Below are positions 24,501-31,266 of a stretch of 64,000 nt of DNA, piece after piece (position 1 is the stretch's first letter; every line of letters starts with the position of its first letter). This DNA is from Flagellimonas allohymeniacidonis (lineage in GTDB: Bacteria; Bacteroidota; Bacteroidia; Flavobacteriales; Flavobacteriaceae). Position numbers and translations under genes: made by a program. Location of the stretch: assembly GCF_004296335.1 (NCBI RefSeq), contig NZ_SGIU01000001.1, positions 62,001 to 126,000 on the forward strand. The letters are read 5' to 3'. Under the pieces are notes generated by a model, which was not told the origin of the DNA, searched no databases, and saw only the letters and a program-made list of their open reading frames with translations.

Positions 24501-24683
24501 TTGGTTTAAAGTTCTGTTTAAGACTTTTGCTAACTAAAAGGATATGAATCGGTTTTGATGATATTTATCCTATGATACGTGAAGTTCGTGGATTTTGGTT
24601 AAAAAAGCAATCTCAAATGTATGTGCGTCCCATCTGGGAACAAGGTGCTTATTTTTTACTTGATGTAAAATTCCACAAAAGAA

Positions 24684-24707
24684 AAAGGCACTTGAAAAAG
24701 CGCCTTT
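24684..24707 (-). terminator. Terminator after the Kbp/LysM gene
   Basis: AAAGGC (24684-24689) pairs with GCCTTT (24702-24707), with an inner CTT/AAG pair. On the minus strand the stem continues into TTTTTCTTTTG. It lies 23 bases past the stop of the LysM gene. Confidence 0.75.
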
Positions 24708-24729
24708 AGAACAAATCTACAATTCGTTT

Positions 24730-25110
24730 TTAGATATTCGGAATCACCAAAACTTGGTCTGGGTGAATCAAATCTGGATTTTTTAATTGGTCGGTATTGG
24801 CCTCAAAAATCTTGTTGTACTTCATGGCGTCACCGTAGTAATGTTTAGCAATCAAACTCAAAGATTCGCCACTTTTAACCGTATGTCTATGATAAACACT
24901 GTCATCTTCCACGGAGATGTTGGCTTTGATATCTGATGGACTTTGTCCCCCGATTTCTTTGATCTTGTCCCACATGATATTCTTCTCGTAAGGTGTTGCG
25001 GCCACACCTTTGATTTTTAGAACGCCTCCATCCTCAGAAACATCCCCATCTTTTATATTTAATTCTTGACCTAGGTCCAAAACTGCCTGATACTTTGCTT
25101 TTGCACTCAT
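24730..25110 (-). CDS. kbp: BON-LysM protein, Kbp (YgaU) family
   Basis: A 126-residue cytoplasmic-looking protein without a signal peptide. Residues about 1-70 form a BON-like domain ([26 protein letters not shown]). Residues about 75-126 form a LysM domain ([36 protein letters not shown], ending DQVLVIPNI). This two-domain layout and the [14 protein letters not shown] stretch match E. coli Kbp, a potassium-binding protein needed for growth in high potassium. That function is carried over from the homologue. It is transcribed alone, divergent from rpsA. Confidence 0.82.
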   Translation of the reverse strand: MSAKAKYQAVLDLGQELNIKDGDVSEDGGVLKIKGVAATPYEKNIMWDKIKEIGGQSPSDIKANISVEDDSVYHRHTVKSGESLSLIAKHYYGDAMKYNKIFEANTDQLKNPDLIHPDQVLVIPNI

Positions 25111-25225
25111 AATATTCTGTATTGTTTTAATGGTTACTATTTAGAAACAAGATATGCATAAAAGTCACATTTTACTTTAAATTATCCTGAATTCTTCGGG
25201 ATAAGACAGAAGTGTCCAATAAGGG

Positions 25226-25256
25226 TTTGTAAAACAAGGAATTAATTGTATTTTTG
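25226..25256 (+). promoter_or_regulatory. Strong Bacteroidota promoter for rpsA
   Basis: TTTG (25226-25229) and TATTTTTG (25249-25256) are exactly 19 bases apart, a perfect match to the phylum consensus. Transcription should start near 25262, leaving an unusually long leader of about 115 bases before rpsA. Confidence 0.8.
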
Positions 25257-25260
25257 CGCT

Positions 25261-25293
25261 CCTTTTTGTGGCAGATATCAAGAGGCAAAAAGG
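25261..25293 (+). other. Hairpin at the 5' end of the rpsA leader
   Basis: CCTTTTTG (25261-25268) pairs perfectly with CAAAAAGG (25286-25293) around a 17-base loop. It begins at the predicted transcription start and is not followed by a T run, so it is not a terminator. It could stabilise the message or be bound by S1 itself, as S1 autoregulates in E. coli; both are inference. Confidence 0.45.
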
Positions 25294-25377
25294 AAAACAA
25301 AAACAAAGTTTATAACAACTTTCGCAATCACTGCCCAGCTCTTGTAACATTGTGGAATACAAATTTAAAATCAGCGC

Positions 25378-27213
25378 ATGGCTGAAGAAAAAGCAAATGC
25401 TGAGGTAGCAGAAACTACCGAGGCCGTAAAAGAAGTTAAAGAAACAAAGACCCAGCAAGATCCCCAAGCCTATTTGGACAGTTTCGATTGGGACAAGTAC
25501 GAAGAGGGAATTGAGCGTGTAGAGGATTCCAAACTAAAGGAGTTTGAAGCACTTGTTGAGGAGAATTTCGTAGATACCGCCGATGAGGAAGTGGTTGAAG
25601 GTACTGTGGTACACATGACCGACCGTGAGGCGATCATCGATATCAACGCCAAATCTGAAGGTGTTATTTCGTTGAACGAGTTCCGATACAATCCCGATTT
25701 AAAAGTAGGGGACAAGGTTGAGGTCTTAATCGATATCAGGGAGGACAAAACAGGACAGTTGGTCCTTTCCCACAGAAAAGCCAGAACCATTAAGGCATGG
25801 GATCGCATCAATGACGCCCACGACAAAGAAGAGATCGTTACAGGTTTTGTAAAATGCAGAACCAAAGGAGGTATGATCGTTGACGTTTTCGGAATTGAGG
25901 CGTTTTTACCTGGTTCCCAAATTGATGTTAAGCCAATTCGCGATTACGATCAGTACGTAGGTAAGACCATGGAATTCAAAGTGGTAAAGATCAACCACGA
26001 ATTCAAAAACGTTGTGGTTTCGCATAAAGCGCTTATCGAAGCTGATATTGAAGAGCAGAAGAAAGAGATCATTGGCCAATTGGAAAAAGGTCAAGTGCTT
26101 GAAGGTATCGTGAAAAACGTAACATCCTACGGTGTGTTTATCGACCTTGGAGGTGTAGACGGATTGATTCACATCACCGACCTTTCCTGGAGTCGTATCA
26201 ACCATCCGAACGAAGTGGTTGAGCTTGATCAGAAACTGAACGTGGTTATTTTGGATTTTGATGACAACAAATCAAGAATCCAATTGGGTCTTAAGCAGTT
26301 GGAAAAACACCCATGGGATGCTTTGGGTGACGAAATCAAGGTTGGCGACAAGGTCAAAGGAAAAGTTGTTGTTATTGCTGATTACGGTGCGTTCATCGAA
26401 GTGGCAGAAGGTGTTGAAGGATTGATTCACGTTTCTGAAATGTCTTGGTCCACGCACTTGAGGTCAGCTCAAGACTTTGTAAAAGTTGGTGATGAAGTTG
26501 AGGCTGTGGTATTGACCTTGGATAGGGAAGATCGCAAAATGTCTTTGGGCATTAAGCAATTGACTCCAGACCCATGGACCGATATTACTACCAAATATCC
26601 TGTCGGTTCTCGACATGAAGGTATTGTTCGAAACTTTACCAACTTTGGAGTATTTGTTGAAATGGAAGAAGGAATCGATGGTTTGATCTACATTTCTGAC
26701 CTTTCTTGGACCAGAAAAATCAAGCACCCATCTGAATTCGTTACCGTAGGTGACACTCTAGAAGTTGAGGTATTGGAGTTGGATGTTGAAGGACGTAAGC
26801 TAAGCTTGGGCCATAAGCAGACCACTGAGAACCCTTGGGATAAGTACGCACAAGAGTTTGCTGAAGGCACTGTACACAAAGCAGCGGTTTCTGAAATCGT
26901 TGATAAAGGTGCTACTGTTGCCTTTAATGAAGATATCGTTGCCTTTATACCATCTCGCCATATGGAGAAAGAAGATGGAAAGAAAATCACAAAAGGCGAA
27001 GAAGTTGAATTCAAGATTATTGAGTTTAACAAAGACTTCAAGCGAGTGGTTGCTAGTCATACCGCAATCTTCAGAGAGCAGGAAGAACGCAACGTTCGCT
27101 CTGCGAAGAAGAAAATGGCTGCAAGTCAGGAAGATGCCCCTACTATAGGTGATGCAAATTCTCAATTGCAAGCATTGAAGGAGAAGATGGAAGCAGATTC
27201 CAAAAAGAAATAA
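25378..27213 (+). CDS. rpsA: 30S ribosomal protein S1
   Basis: S1 binds mRNA on the small subunit. The 611-residue protein has an acidic N-terminus of about 75 residues followed by six S1 repeats. The first two are diverged (VVEGTVVHMTDREAIIDINAKSEG; EIVTGFVKCRTKGGMIVDVFGIEAFLPGSQ). Three are strong RNA-binding repeats (YGVFIDLGGVDGLIHITDLSW, YGAFIEVAEGVEGLIHVSEMSW and FGVFVEMEEGIDGLIYISDLSW, each with the preceding strand). The last is weaker (KGATVAFNEDIVAFIPSRHM). Because Bacteroidota rarely use Shine-Dalgarno pairing, S1 may be especially important for start selection here (inference). It has its own strong promoter and terminator. Confidence 0.97.
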   Translation: MAEEKANAEVAETTEAVKEVKETKTQQDPQAYLDSFDWDKYEEGIERVEDSKLKEFEALVEENFVDTADEEVVEGTVVHMTDREAIIDINAKSEGVISLNEFRYNPDLKVGDKVEVLIDIREDKTGQLVLSHRKARTIKAWDRINDAHDKEEIVTGFVKCRTKGGMIVDVFGIEAFLPGSQIDVKPIRDYDQYVGKTMEFKVVKINHEFKNVVVSHKALIEADIEEQKKEIIGQLEKGQVLEGIVKNVTSYGVFIDLGGVDGLIHITDLSWSRINHPNEVVELDQKLNVVILDFDDNKSRIQLGLKQLEKHPWDALGDEIKVGDKVKGKVVVIADYGAFIEVAEGVEGLIHVSEMSWSTHLRSAQDFVKVGDEVEAVVLTLDREDRKMSLGIKQLTPDPWTDITTKYPVGSRHEGIVRNFTNFGVFVEMEEGIDGLIYISDLSWTRKIKHPSEFVTVGDTLEVEVLELDVEGRKLSLGHKQTTENPWDKYAQEFAEGTVHKAAVSEIVDKGATVAFNEDIVAFIPSRHMEKEDGKKITKGEEVEFKIIEFNKDFKRVVASHTAIFREQEERNVRSAKKKMAASQEDAPTIGDANSQLQALKEKMEADSKKK

Positions 27214-27233
27214 AAAATATTTCTTATCGATAG

Positions 27234-27264
27234 AAAAGCCCCGCTGATTCCAGCGGGGCTTTTT
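27234..27264 (+). terminator. Strong terminator after rpsA
   Basis: AAAAGCCCCGCTG (27234-27246) pairs perfectly with CAGCGGGGCTTTT (27251-27263) around an ATTC loop, with a T run at 27260-27264. It is the strongest hairpin terminator noticed in the window. Confidence 0.93.
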
Positions 27265-27265
27265 C

Positions 27266-27300
27266 TTGCAGTAAACATTCTAAAGATTTGATTACTTTTG
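27266..27300 (+). promoter_or_regulatory. Promoter for the pyrR-pyrB-rnz transcript
   Basis: TACTTTTG at 27293-27300 is a full -7 match; TTG at 27266-27268 is 24 bases upstream, somewhat far for a -33 box. The predicted start near 27306 supports the pyrR ATG at 27328 and leaves too short a leader for a PyrR-binding attenuator. Confidence 0.55.
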
Positions 27301-27327
27301 CATACAATTGAGCGGGTAGTAAACCAA

Positions 27328-27867
27328 ATGAATCAAAAGGTACTTCTTACTTCAAAAGAGATCAATATCATCCTGCACCGTTTAGCTTGTCAACTTATTG
27401 AAACCCATCTCGATTTTTCCAACACGGTTCTTATTGGTCTCCAGCCACGAGGAATTTTTCTCGCTGAGCGCCTGACCAAGATTTTAAGGGAAGATTACAA
27501 GGTAAAAAACATCAAGCTTGGTTTTTTGGACATTACCTTTTATCGTGATGATTTTCGACGGGGCGAAAAGACCTTGCAGGCCAATACCACCGAAATCGAT
27601 TTTCTGGTAGAGGATAAAAATGTGGTTTTTATTGATGATGTGCTATATACGGGAAGAAGTATTCGCGCTGCGCTCACAGCAATACAGTCGTTTGGGAGAC
27701 CCTCGAACATCGAATTACTGACCTTGATAGATCGAAGATTTAGCAGGCATTTGCCCATTCAGCCCAATTATCGGGGACGTCAGGTAGATGCCATAAATGA
27801 AGAGAAGGTAAAGGTGATGTGGAAGGAAAATGATGGAAAAGACATAGTTTATTTAGTAAACAAATAA
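27328..27867 (+). CDS. pyrR: PyrR bifunctional regulator/uracil phosphoribosyltransferase
   Basis: From the ATG at 27328 the protein has 179 residues (a TTG at 27298 lies inside the promoter and is rejected). It has the phosphoribosyltransferase core VVFIDDVLYTGRSIRAALTAIQSFGRP, the early LIGLQPRGIFLAERL, and LLTLIDRRFSRHLPIQPNYRGRQVDA, all typical of PyrR. In Firmicutes PyrR binds pyr leader RNA; here the leader is only about 20 bases, so it may act mainly as an enzyme or regulate elsewhere. It lies 6 bases before pyrB. Confidence 0.92.
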   Translation: MNQKVLLTSKEINIILHRLACQLIETHLDFSNTVLIGLQPRGIFLAERLTKILREDYKVKNIKLGFLDITFYRDDFRRGEKTLQANTTEIDFLVEDKNVVFIDDVLYTGRSIRAALTAIQSFGRPSNIELLTLIDRRFSRHLPIQPNYRGRQVDAINEEKVKVMWKENDGKDIVYLVNK

Positions 27868-27873
27868 TTAAAA

Positions 27874-28800
27874 ATGAGCGAGTTAAGTGTAAACCACTTA
27901 TTGGGAATAAAATATCTGAACAAGAAAGATATTGAGCTCATTTTTGAAACAGCCGACCACTTTAAGGAAGTGATAAATAGATCCATTAAAAAAGTACCTA
28001 CACTTCGCGATACCACAATTGCCAACATATTCTTTGAGAGCAGTACCCGTACAAAGCTTTCATTTGAATTGGCGGAGAAAAGGTTGTCTGCCGATGTCAT
28101 CAATTTTTCAGCTTCGCAGTCCTCGGTAAAAAAGGGAGAAACCTTAATTGATACGGTCAACAATATTTTGTCCATGAAGGTAGATATGGTGGTGATGCGA
28201 CATCCCAATCCAGGTGCTGGCATTTTCCTATCCAAACATGTGAAGGCATCTATCATCAATGCAGGCGATGGAGCTCATGAACACCCTACACAAGCCTTGT
28301 TGGATTCATATTCCATTAGGGAAAGACTTGGTGAGGTTACCGGAAAGAATGTTGTAATAGTTGGGGATATCTTACATTCCCGAGTGGCGCTTTCCAACAT
28401 CTTTGCCCTTAAAAAACAAGGAGCTCAGGTAAAAGTCTGTGGACCCAAGACCCTTATCCCAAAATATATTGAATCCTTGGGAGTTAGTGTGGAAACCAAC
28501 TTGAAAAAGGCTTTGGAATGGTGTGACGTGGCCAACATGCTTCGGGTGCAGAATGAAAGAATGGATATCAGTTATTTTCCTTCAACACGTGAATACACCC
28601 AGCAGTTTGGTGTGAACAAGAAATTACTCGATAGTCTGGACAAACAGATTGTGATTATGCACCCTGGACCGATTAATCGCGGGGTGGAGATCACAAGTGA
28701 TGTGGCAGACTCCAACCAATCCATTATCTTGGAACAGGTTGAAAATGGTGTGGCCATTCGTATGGCAGTAATCTACTTATTGGCTTCAAAAATTAAATAG
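27874..28800 (+). CDS. pyrB: Aspartate carbamoyltransferase, catalytic chain
   Basis: PyrB joins carbamoyl phosphate and aspartate, the committed pyrimidine step. The 308-residue chain carries the carbamoyl-phosphate loop FFESSTRTKLSFELAEKRL, the active-site loop SSVKKGETL, GDGAHEHPTQALLDSYSI, GDILHSRVALSNI and the MHPGPINRGVEI motif. The regulatory chain PyrI is not next to it, so a catalytic-trimer enzyme is likely. It is tightly spaced between pyrR and a small gene. Confidence 0.96.
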   Translation: MSELSVNHLLGIKYLNKKDIELIFETADHFKEVINRSIKKVPTLRDTTIANIFFESSTRTKLSFELAEKRLSADVINFSASQSSVKKGETLIDTVNNILSMKVDMVVMRHPNPGAGIFLSKHVKASIINAGDGAHEHPTQALLDSYSIRERLGEVTGKNVVIVGDILHSRVALSNIFALKKQGAQVKVCGPKTLIPKYIESLGVSVETNLKKALEWCDVANMLRVQNERMDISYFPSTREYTQQFGVNKKLLDSLDKQIVIMHPGPINRGVEITSDVADSNQSIILEQVENGVAIRMAVIYLLASKIK

Positions 28801-28803
28801 AAA

Positions 28804-29136
28804 ATGATTTTCGATAAAGAAGGGACAACAACTATCGTCTTTCAAGAGAAGACCTCCCTATCCACATTTTTAAAAAATCTAAAGAGCGCATATCAAAAAA
28901 TAAAGCACGACAACATCATAGTTAACCTTTTTTCCTTCGATAATTTAACCTCTGGGGACCTGTTGGAGTTTTTACAACTGTCCTACACCCATAAAAACTC
29001 GGGCAAGTCCTTCGTTTTGGTATCCGGTGAGGTGTCTTATGATGAAGTTCCCGAGGAAATCACATTGGTTCCATCCATTCAGGAAGCTAAAGACATCATC
29101 GAAATGGAAGAAATTGAACGGGATTTGGGCATATGA
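28804..29136 (+). CDS. Small protein coupled to ribonuclease Z, STAS-like
   Basis: A 110-residue acidic protein with no recognised name. It has an alternating strand-helix pattern (TTTIVFQEKTSLSTFLKNLKSAYQ, NIIVNLFSFDNLTSGDLLEFLQLS, KSFVLVSGEVSYDEVPEEITLVPSIQEAKDIIEMEEIERDLG) that fits a small STAS-like or Rossmann-like fold. Its TGA overlaps the rnz start by four bases and it follows pyrB by 3 bases, so it is translated with both. A partner or regulator of RNase Z is possible from position alone. Coding is secure from the tight overlaps. Confidence 0.75.
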   Translation: MIFDKEGTTTIVFQEKTSLSTFLKNLKSAYQKIKHDNIIVNLFSFDNLTSGDLLEFLQLSYTHKNSGKSFVLVSGEVSYDEVPEEITLVPSIQEAKDIIEMEEIERDLGI

Positions 29137-30038
29137 AGCTGACCATTCTCGGTTGTTATTCCGCTACTCCAAGAACATTTACAAATCCGACCTCCCAGGT
29201 TCTTGAGACTAAGGGACATCTTTTTTTAATTGACTGTGGCGAAGGTACCCAAGTGCAATTGAGAAAGTTTAAGGTGAAATTTTCAAGAATTAACCATATT
29301 TTCATTTCTCATCTTCATGGAGACCATTTCTTCGGATTGCCCGGCCTTGTTTCGACTTTCAGATTATTAGGCCGTGAACGGGAACTGCACATTTATGGCC
29401 CCAAAGGAATAAAAGAAGCCATCACCCTGTTGTTGAAATTGGGAGATTCGTGGACCAATTTTCCGCTCATCTTTCATGAATTGAAATCCAAAGATTCAGA
29501 AATATTGTTGGATGATGAAAACATAATAATCAAAACGGTTCCGTTGTATCACAGGGTGTATACCAACGGTTTTCTTTTTAGTGAGAAACCAGCAGCACGA
29601 AAACTTAAAATCGAAACCGTAGAAAAATTTGGAATAGATAAATCACAATATAGCGCCATTAAAAATGGCGCGGATGGTATCCAAAATGATGGCAATGTAA
29701 TTCCGAATAAAGACCTTACCCAAGCCCCGCCAAAGCCCAAAAGCTATGCGTTTTGTAGTGATACAGTATACAATGAGGAGATTGTGCCCCTAATCCATCA
29801 GGTGGATACGCTGTACCACGAGTCCACTTTTTTACAATCGGAGGAAAGACTTTGTGCCAAAACAAAACATTCCACGGCCCAACAGGCTGCTAAAATTGCC
29901 AAAAAAGCTGAGGTAAACAGACTTATATTGGGCCATTATTCCACAAGGTATGGGTCCATTGAGCTTTTTAGGGATGAAGCCAAGGAAATATTTCCTAGGG
30001 TAGAATTGGCCGATGATGGAAAGTCATTTGAAATCTAA
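29133..30038 (+). CDS. rnz: Ribonuclease Z (tRNA 3' endonuclease)
   Basis: RNase Z removes 3' trailers from tRNA precursors lacking CCA. The 301-residue metallo-beta-lactamase-fold protein has the zinc motif FISHLHGDHFFGLPGL (HxHxDH), an N-terminal ATPRTFTNPTSQVLE with DCGEGTQVQLR, the flexible-arm region GIDKSQYSAIKNG, FCSDTVYNE, YHESTFL, the HST motif, and ILGHYSTRYG near the end. It is the last of the pyrR-pyrB-small-gene-rnz string. Confidence 0.95.
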   Translation: MKLTILGCYSATPRTFTNPTSQVLETKGHLFLIDCGEGTQVQLRKFKVKFSRINHIFISHLHGDHFFGLPGLVSTFRLLGRERELHIYGPKGIKEAITLLLKLGDSWTNFPLIFHELKSKDSEILLDDENIIIKTVPLYHRVYTNGFLFSEKPAARKLKIETVEKFGIDKSQYSAIKNGADGIQNDGNVIPNKDLTQAPPKPKSYAFCSDTVYNEEIVPLIHQVDTLYHESTFLQSEERLCAKTKHSTAQQAAKIAKKAEVNRLILGHYSTRYGSIELFRDEAKEIFPRVELADDGKSFEI

Positions 30039-30116
30039 GCTTTTTTTTGCATTAAACTTGGTTTTTTAGTCTCCCGACTTTTGCGGAAATTTGATAGCGT
30101 ACAGAATCGTTAAAAA

Positions 30117-30764
30117 ATGCAGCAAGACCTTAGCAACTATAGAAAGTCTTATCAGAAAAGTGCTCTAACCGAGGAATCTATCAAAGAAAACCCTTTGGAA
30201 CAATTTCAAAAATGGTTCTATGAGGTAGAGGCCACCGATGGGTTGGAGGAACCCAATGCCATGACCATTTCTACAATTGGTCTCGATGGGTTTCCAAAAA
30301 ATAGAGTGGTTCTCATGAAAAGATATACGTATGAAGGCTTCATTTTCTATACAAACTATGAGAGTGAGAAGGGGAGGGCCATAGCCCAAAACCCTTCAGT
30401 GAGCCTTTCATTTTTTTGGCCCAATTTGGAACGACAGGTCATCATAAAAGGAACCGCTGAAAAAATTGCCGATAACCTTTCAGATGGTTATTTTGAATCA
30501 AGGCCGGTCGGCAGCCAACTGGGAGCAGTGGTATCCAATCAAAGCGAGGTAATTCCTTCCAGGGAAATTTTGGAATCAAAATTAAAGGAGTTGGAGGAAG
30601 CATACCAAGGGAAGGAGATTGAGCGTCCAGCCTATTGGGGAGGATATTTGGTGAGGCCCATATCCATTGAATTTTGGCAGGGGCGTCCCAATAGACTGCA
30701 TGACAGGATAAGGTATACCCTGCAAGATGACTTCAACTGGAAAATTGAACGCCTAGCACCCTAA
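30117..30764 (+). CDS. pdxH: Pyridoxamine 5'-phosphate oxidase
   Basis: PdxH oxidises pyridoxine or pyridoxamine 5'-phosphate to pyridoxal 5'-phosphate using FMN and oxygen. The 215-residue protein shows PNAMTISTIGLDGFPKNRVVLMKRY (FMN binding), FYTNYESEKGRAIAQNPSVSLSFFW, RQVIIKGTAEKI, SRPVGSQLGAVVSNQS and the C-terminal signature IEFWQGRPNRLHDRIRY. It is 10 bases upstream of the histidine phosphatase gene and may share its transcript. Confidence 0.96.
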   Translation: MQQDLSNYRKSYQKSALTEESIKENPLEQFQKWFYEVEATDGLEEPNAMTISTIGLDGFPKNRVVLMKRYTYEGFIFYTNYESEKGRAIAQNPSVSLSFFWPNLERQVIIKGTAEKIADNLSDGYFESRPVGSQLGAVVSNQSEVIPSREILESKLKELEEAYQGKEIERPAYWGGYLVRPISIEFWQGRPNRLHDRIRYTLQDDFNWKIERLAP

Positions 30765-30774
30765 CTTGAGCAGT

Positions 30775-31266
30775 ATGAAACAAATTATACTAATGAGGCA
30801 TGGTAAATCCTCTTGGGAGTATGACGTGTCGGACAAGGACAGACCTTTAAAGGAAAGAGGGATTCGAGATGCTCATTTGGTAGCTCGAAAGTTCATCGAT
30901 TCCGGGGTAAAAATAGATGCCGCATTTTCCAGCCCAGCGAACAGGGCCCTGCATACAAGTATGATTTTTTTGCGAATCTTGAATTATGACCTTGATGATT
31001 TTGGGGTTAAGGAGAATTTATATGATTTTTCAGGAAATTCAGTTTCCGATTTTGTCAAAAGTTTGGATAGTGGTTTAGAAACCATTGTGATTTTTGGCCA
31101 TAATTATGCCTTTACAAACCTTGCAAATAGATGGGGAGATCAGTATATTGAAAATCTTCCTACAGCTGGGCTGGTTCAGATTCAATTTAATGAACAAGAC
31201 TGGTCTAACATTCAAAAAGGAAGCACCAAACAAATTATTTTTCCAAAACAGTTGAGAACTACATGA
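30775..31266 (+). CDS. SixA-like histidine phosphatase
   Basis: From the ATG at 30775 the 163-residue protein begins MKQIILMRHGKSSWE, the RHG catalytic motif of the phosphoglycerate mutase superfamily; the upstream in-frame TTG at 30766 only adds three residues. Other motifs are FSSPANRALHTS and the second catalytic His in VIFGHNYAFTNLANRW. Relatives such as SixA dephosphorylate phosphohistidine on phosphorelay proteins; the substrate here is unknown. Its stop overlaps the ppk1 start by four bases, so a link to polyphosphate or phosphate handling is likely. Confidence 0.85.
   Translation: MKQIILMRHGKSSWEYDVSDKDRPLKERGIRDAHLVARKFIDSGVKIDAAFSSPANRALHTSMIFLRILNYDLDDFGVKENLYDFSGNSVSDFVKSLDSGLETIVIFGHNYAFTNLANRWGDQYIENLPTAGLVQIQFNEQDWSNIQKGSTKQIIFPKQLRTT

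Larger units (their letters stand above)
23342..24534 (-). mobile_element. Candidate single integron-type gene cassette
   Basis: On the minus strand the unit would run from GTTAGCA (24528-24534), a possible crossover site 28 bases before the gene's ATG, through the aspartoacylase-like gene, to the attC-like element ending in GTTATGC at 23342. One gene, a very short 5' spacer and an attC-like fold just after the stop codon are the layout of an integron cassette. GCAAAAGTC at 23446-23454 recurs inverted at 24522-24530, close to both gene ends. No integrase is in the window, so this would be an isolated insertion. Confidence 0.35.

Noticed and set aside
27301..27327. PyrR-binding attenuator before pyrR
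   Set aside because: The leader predicted from the -7 box is only about 20 bases and has no hairpin or antiterminator pair.
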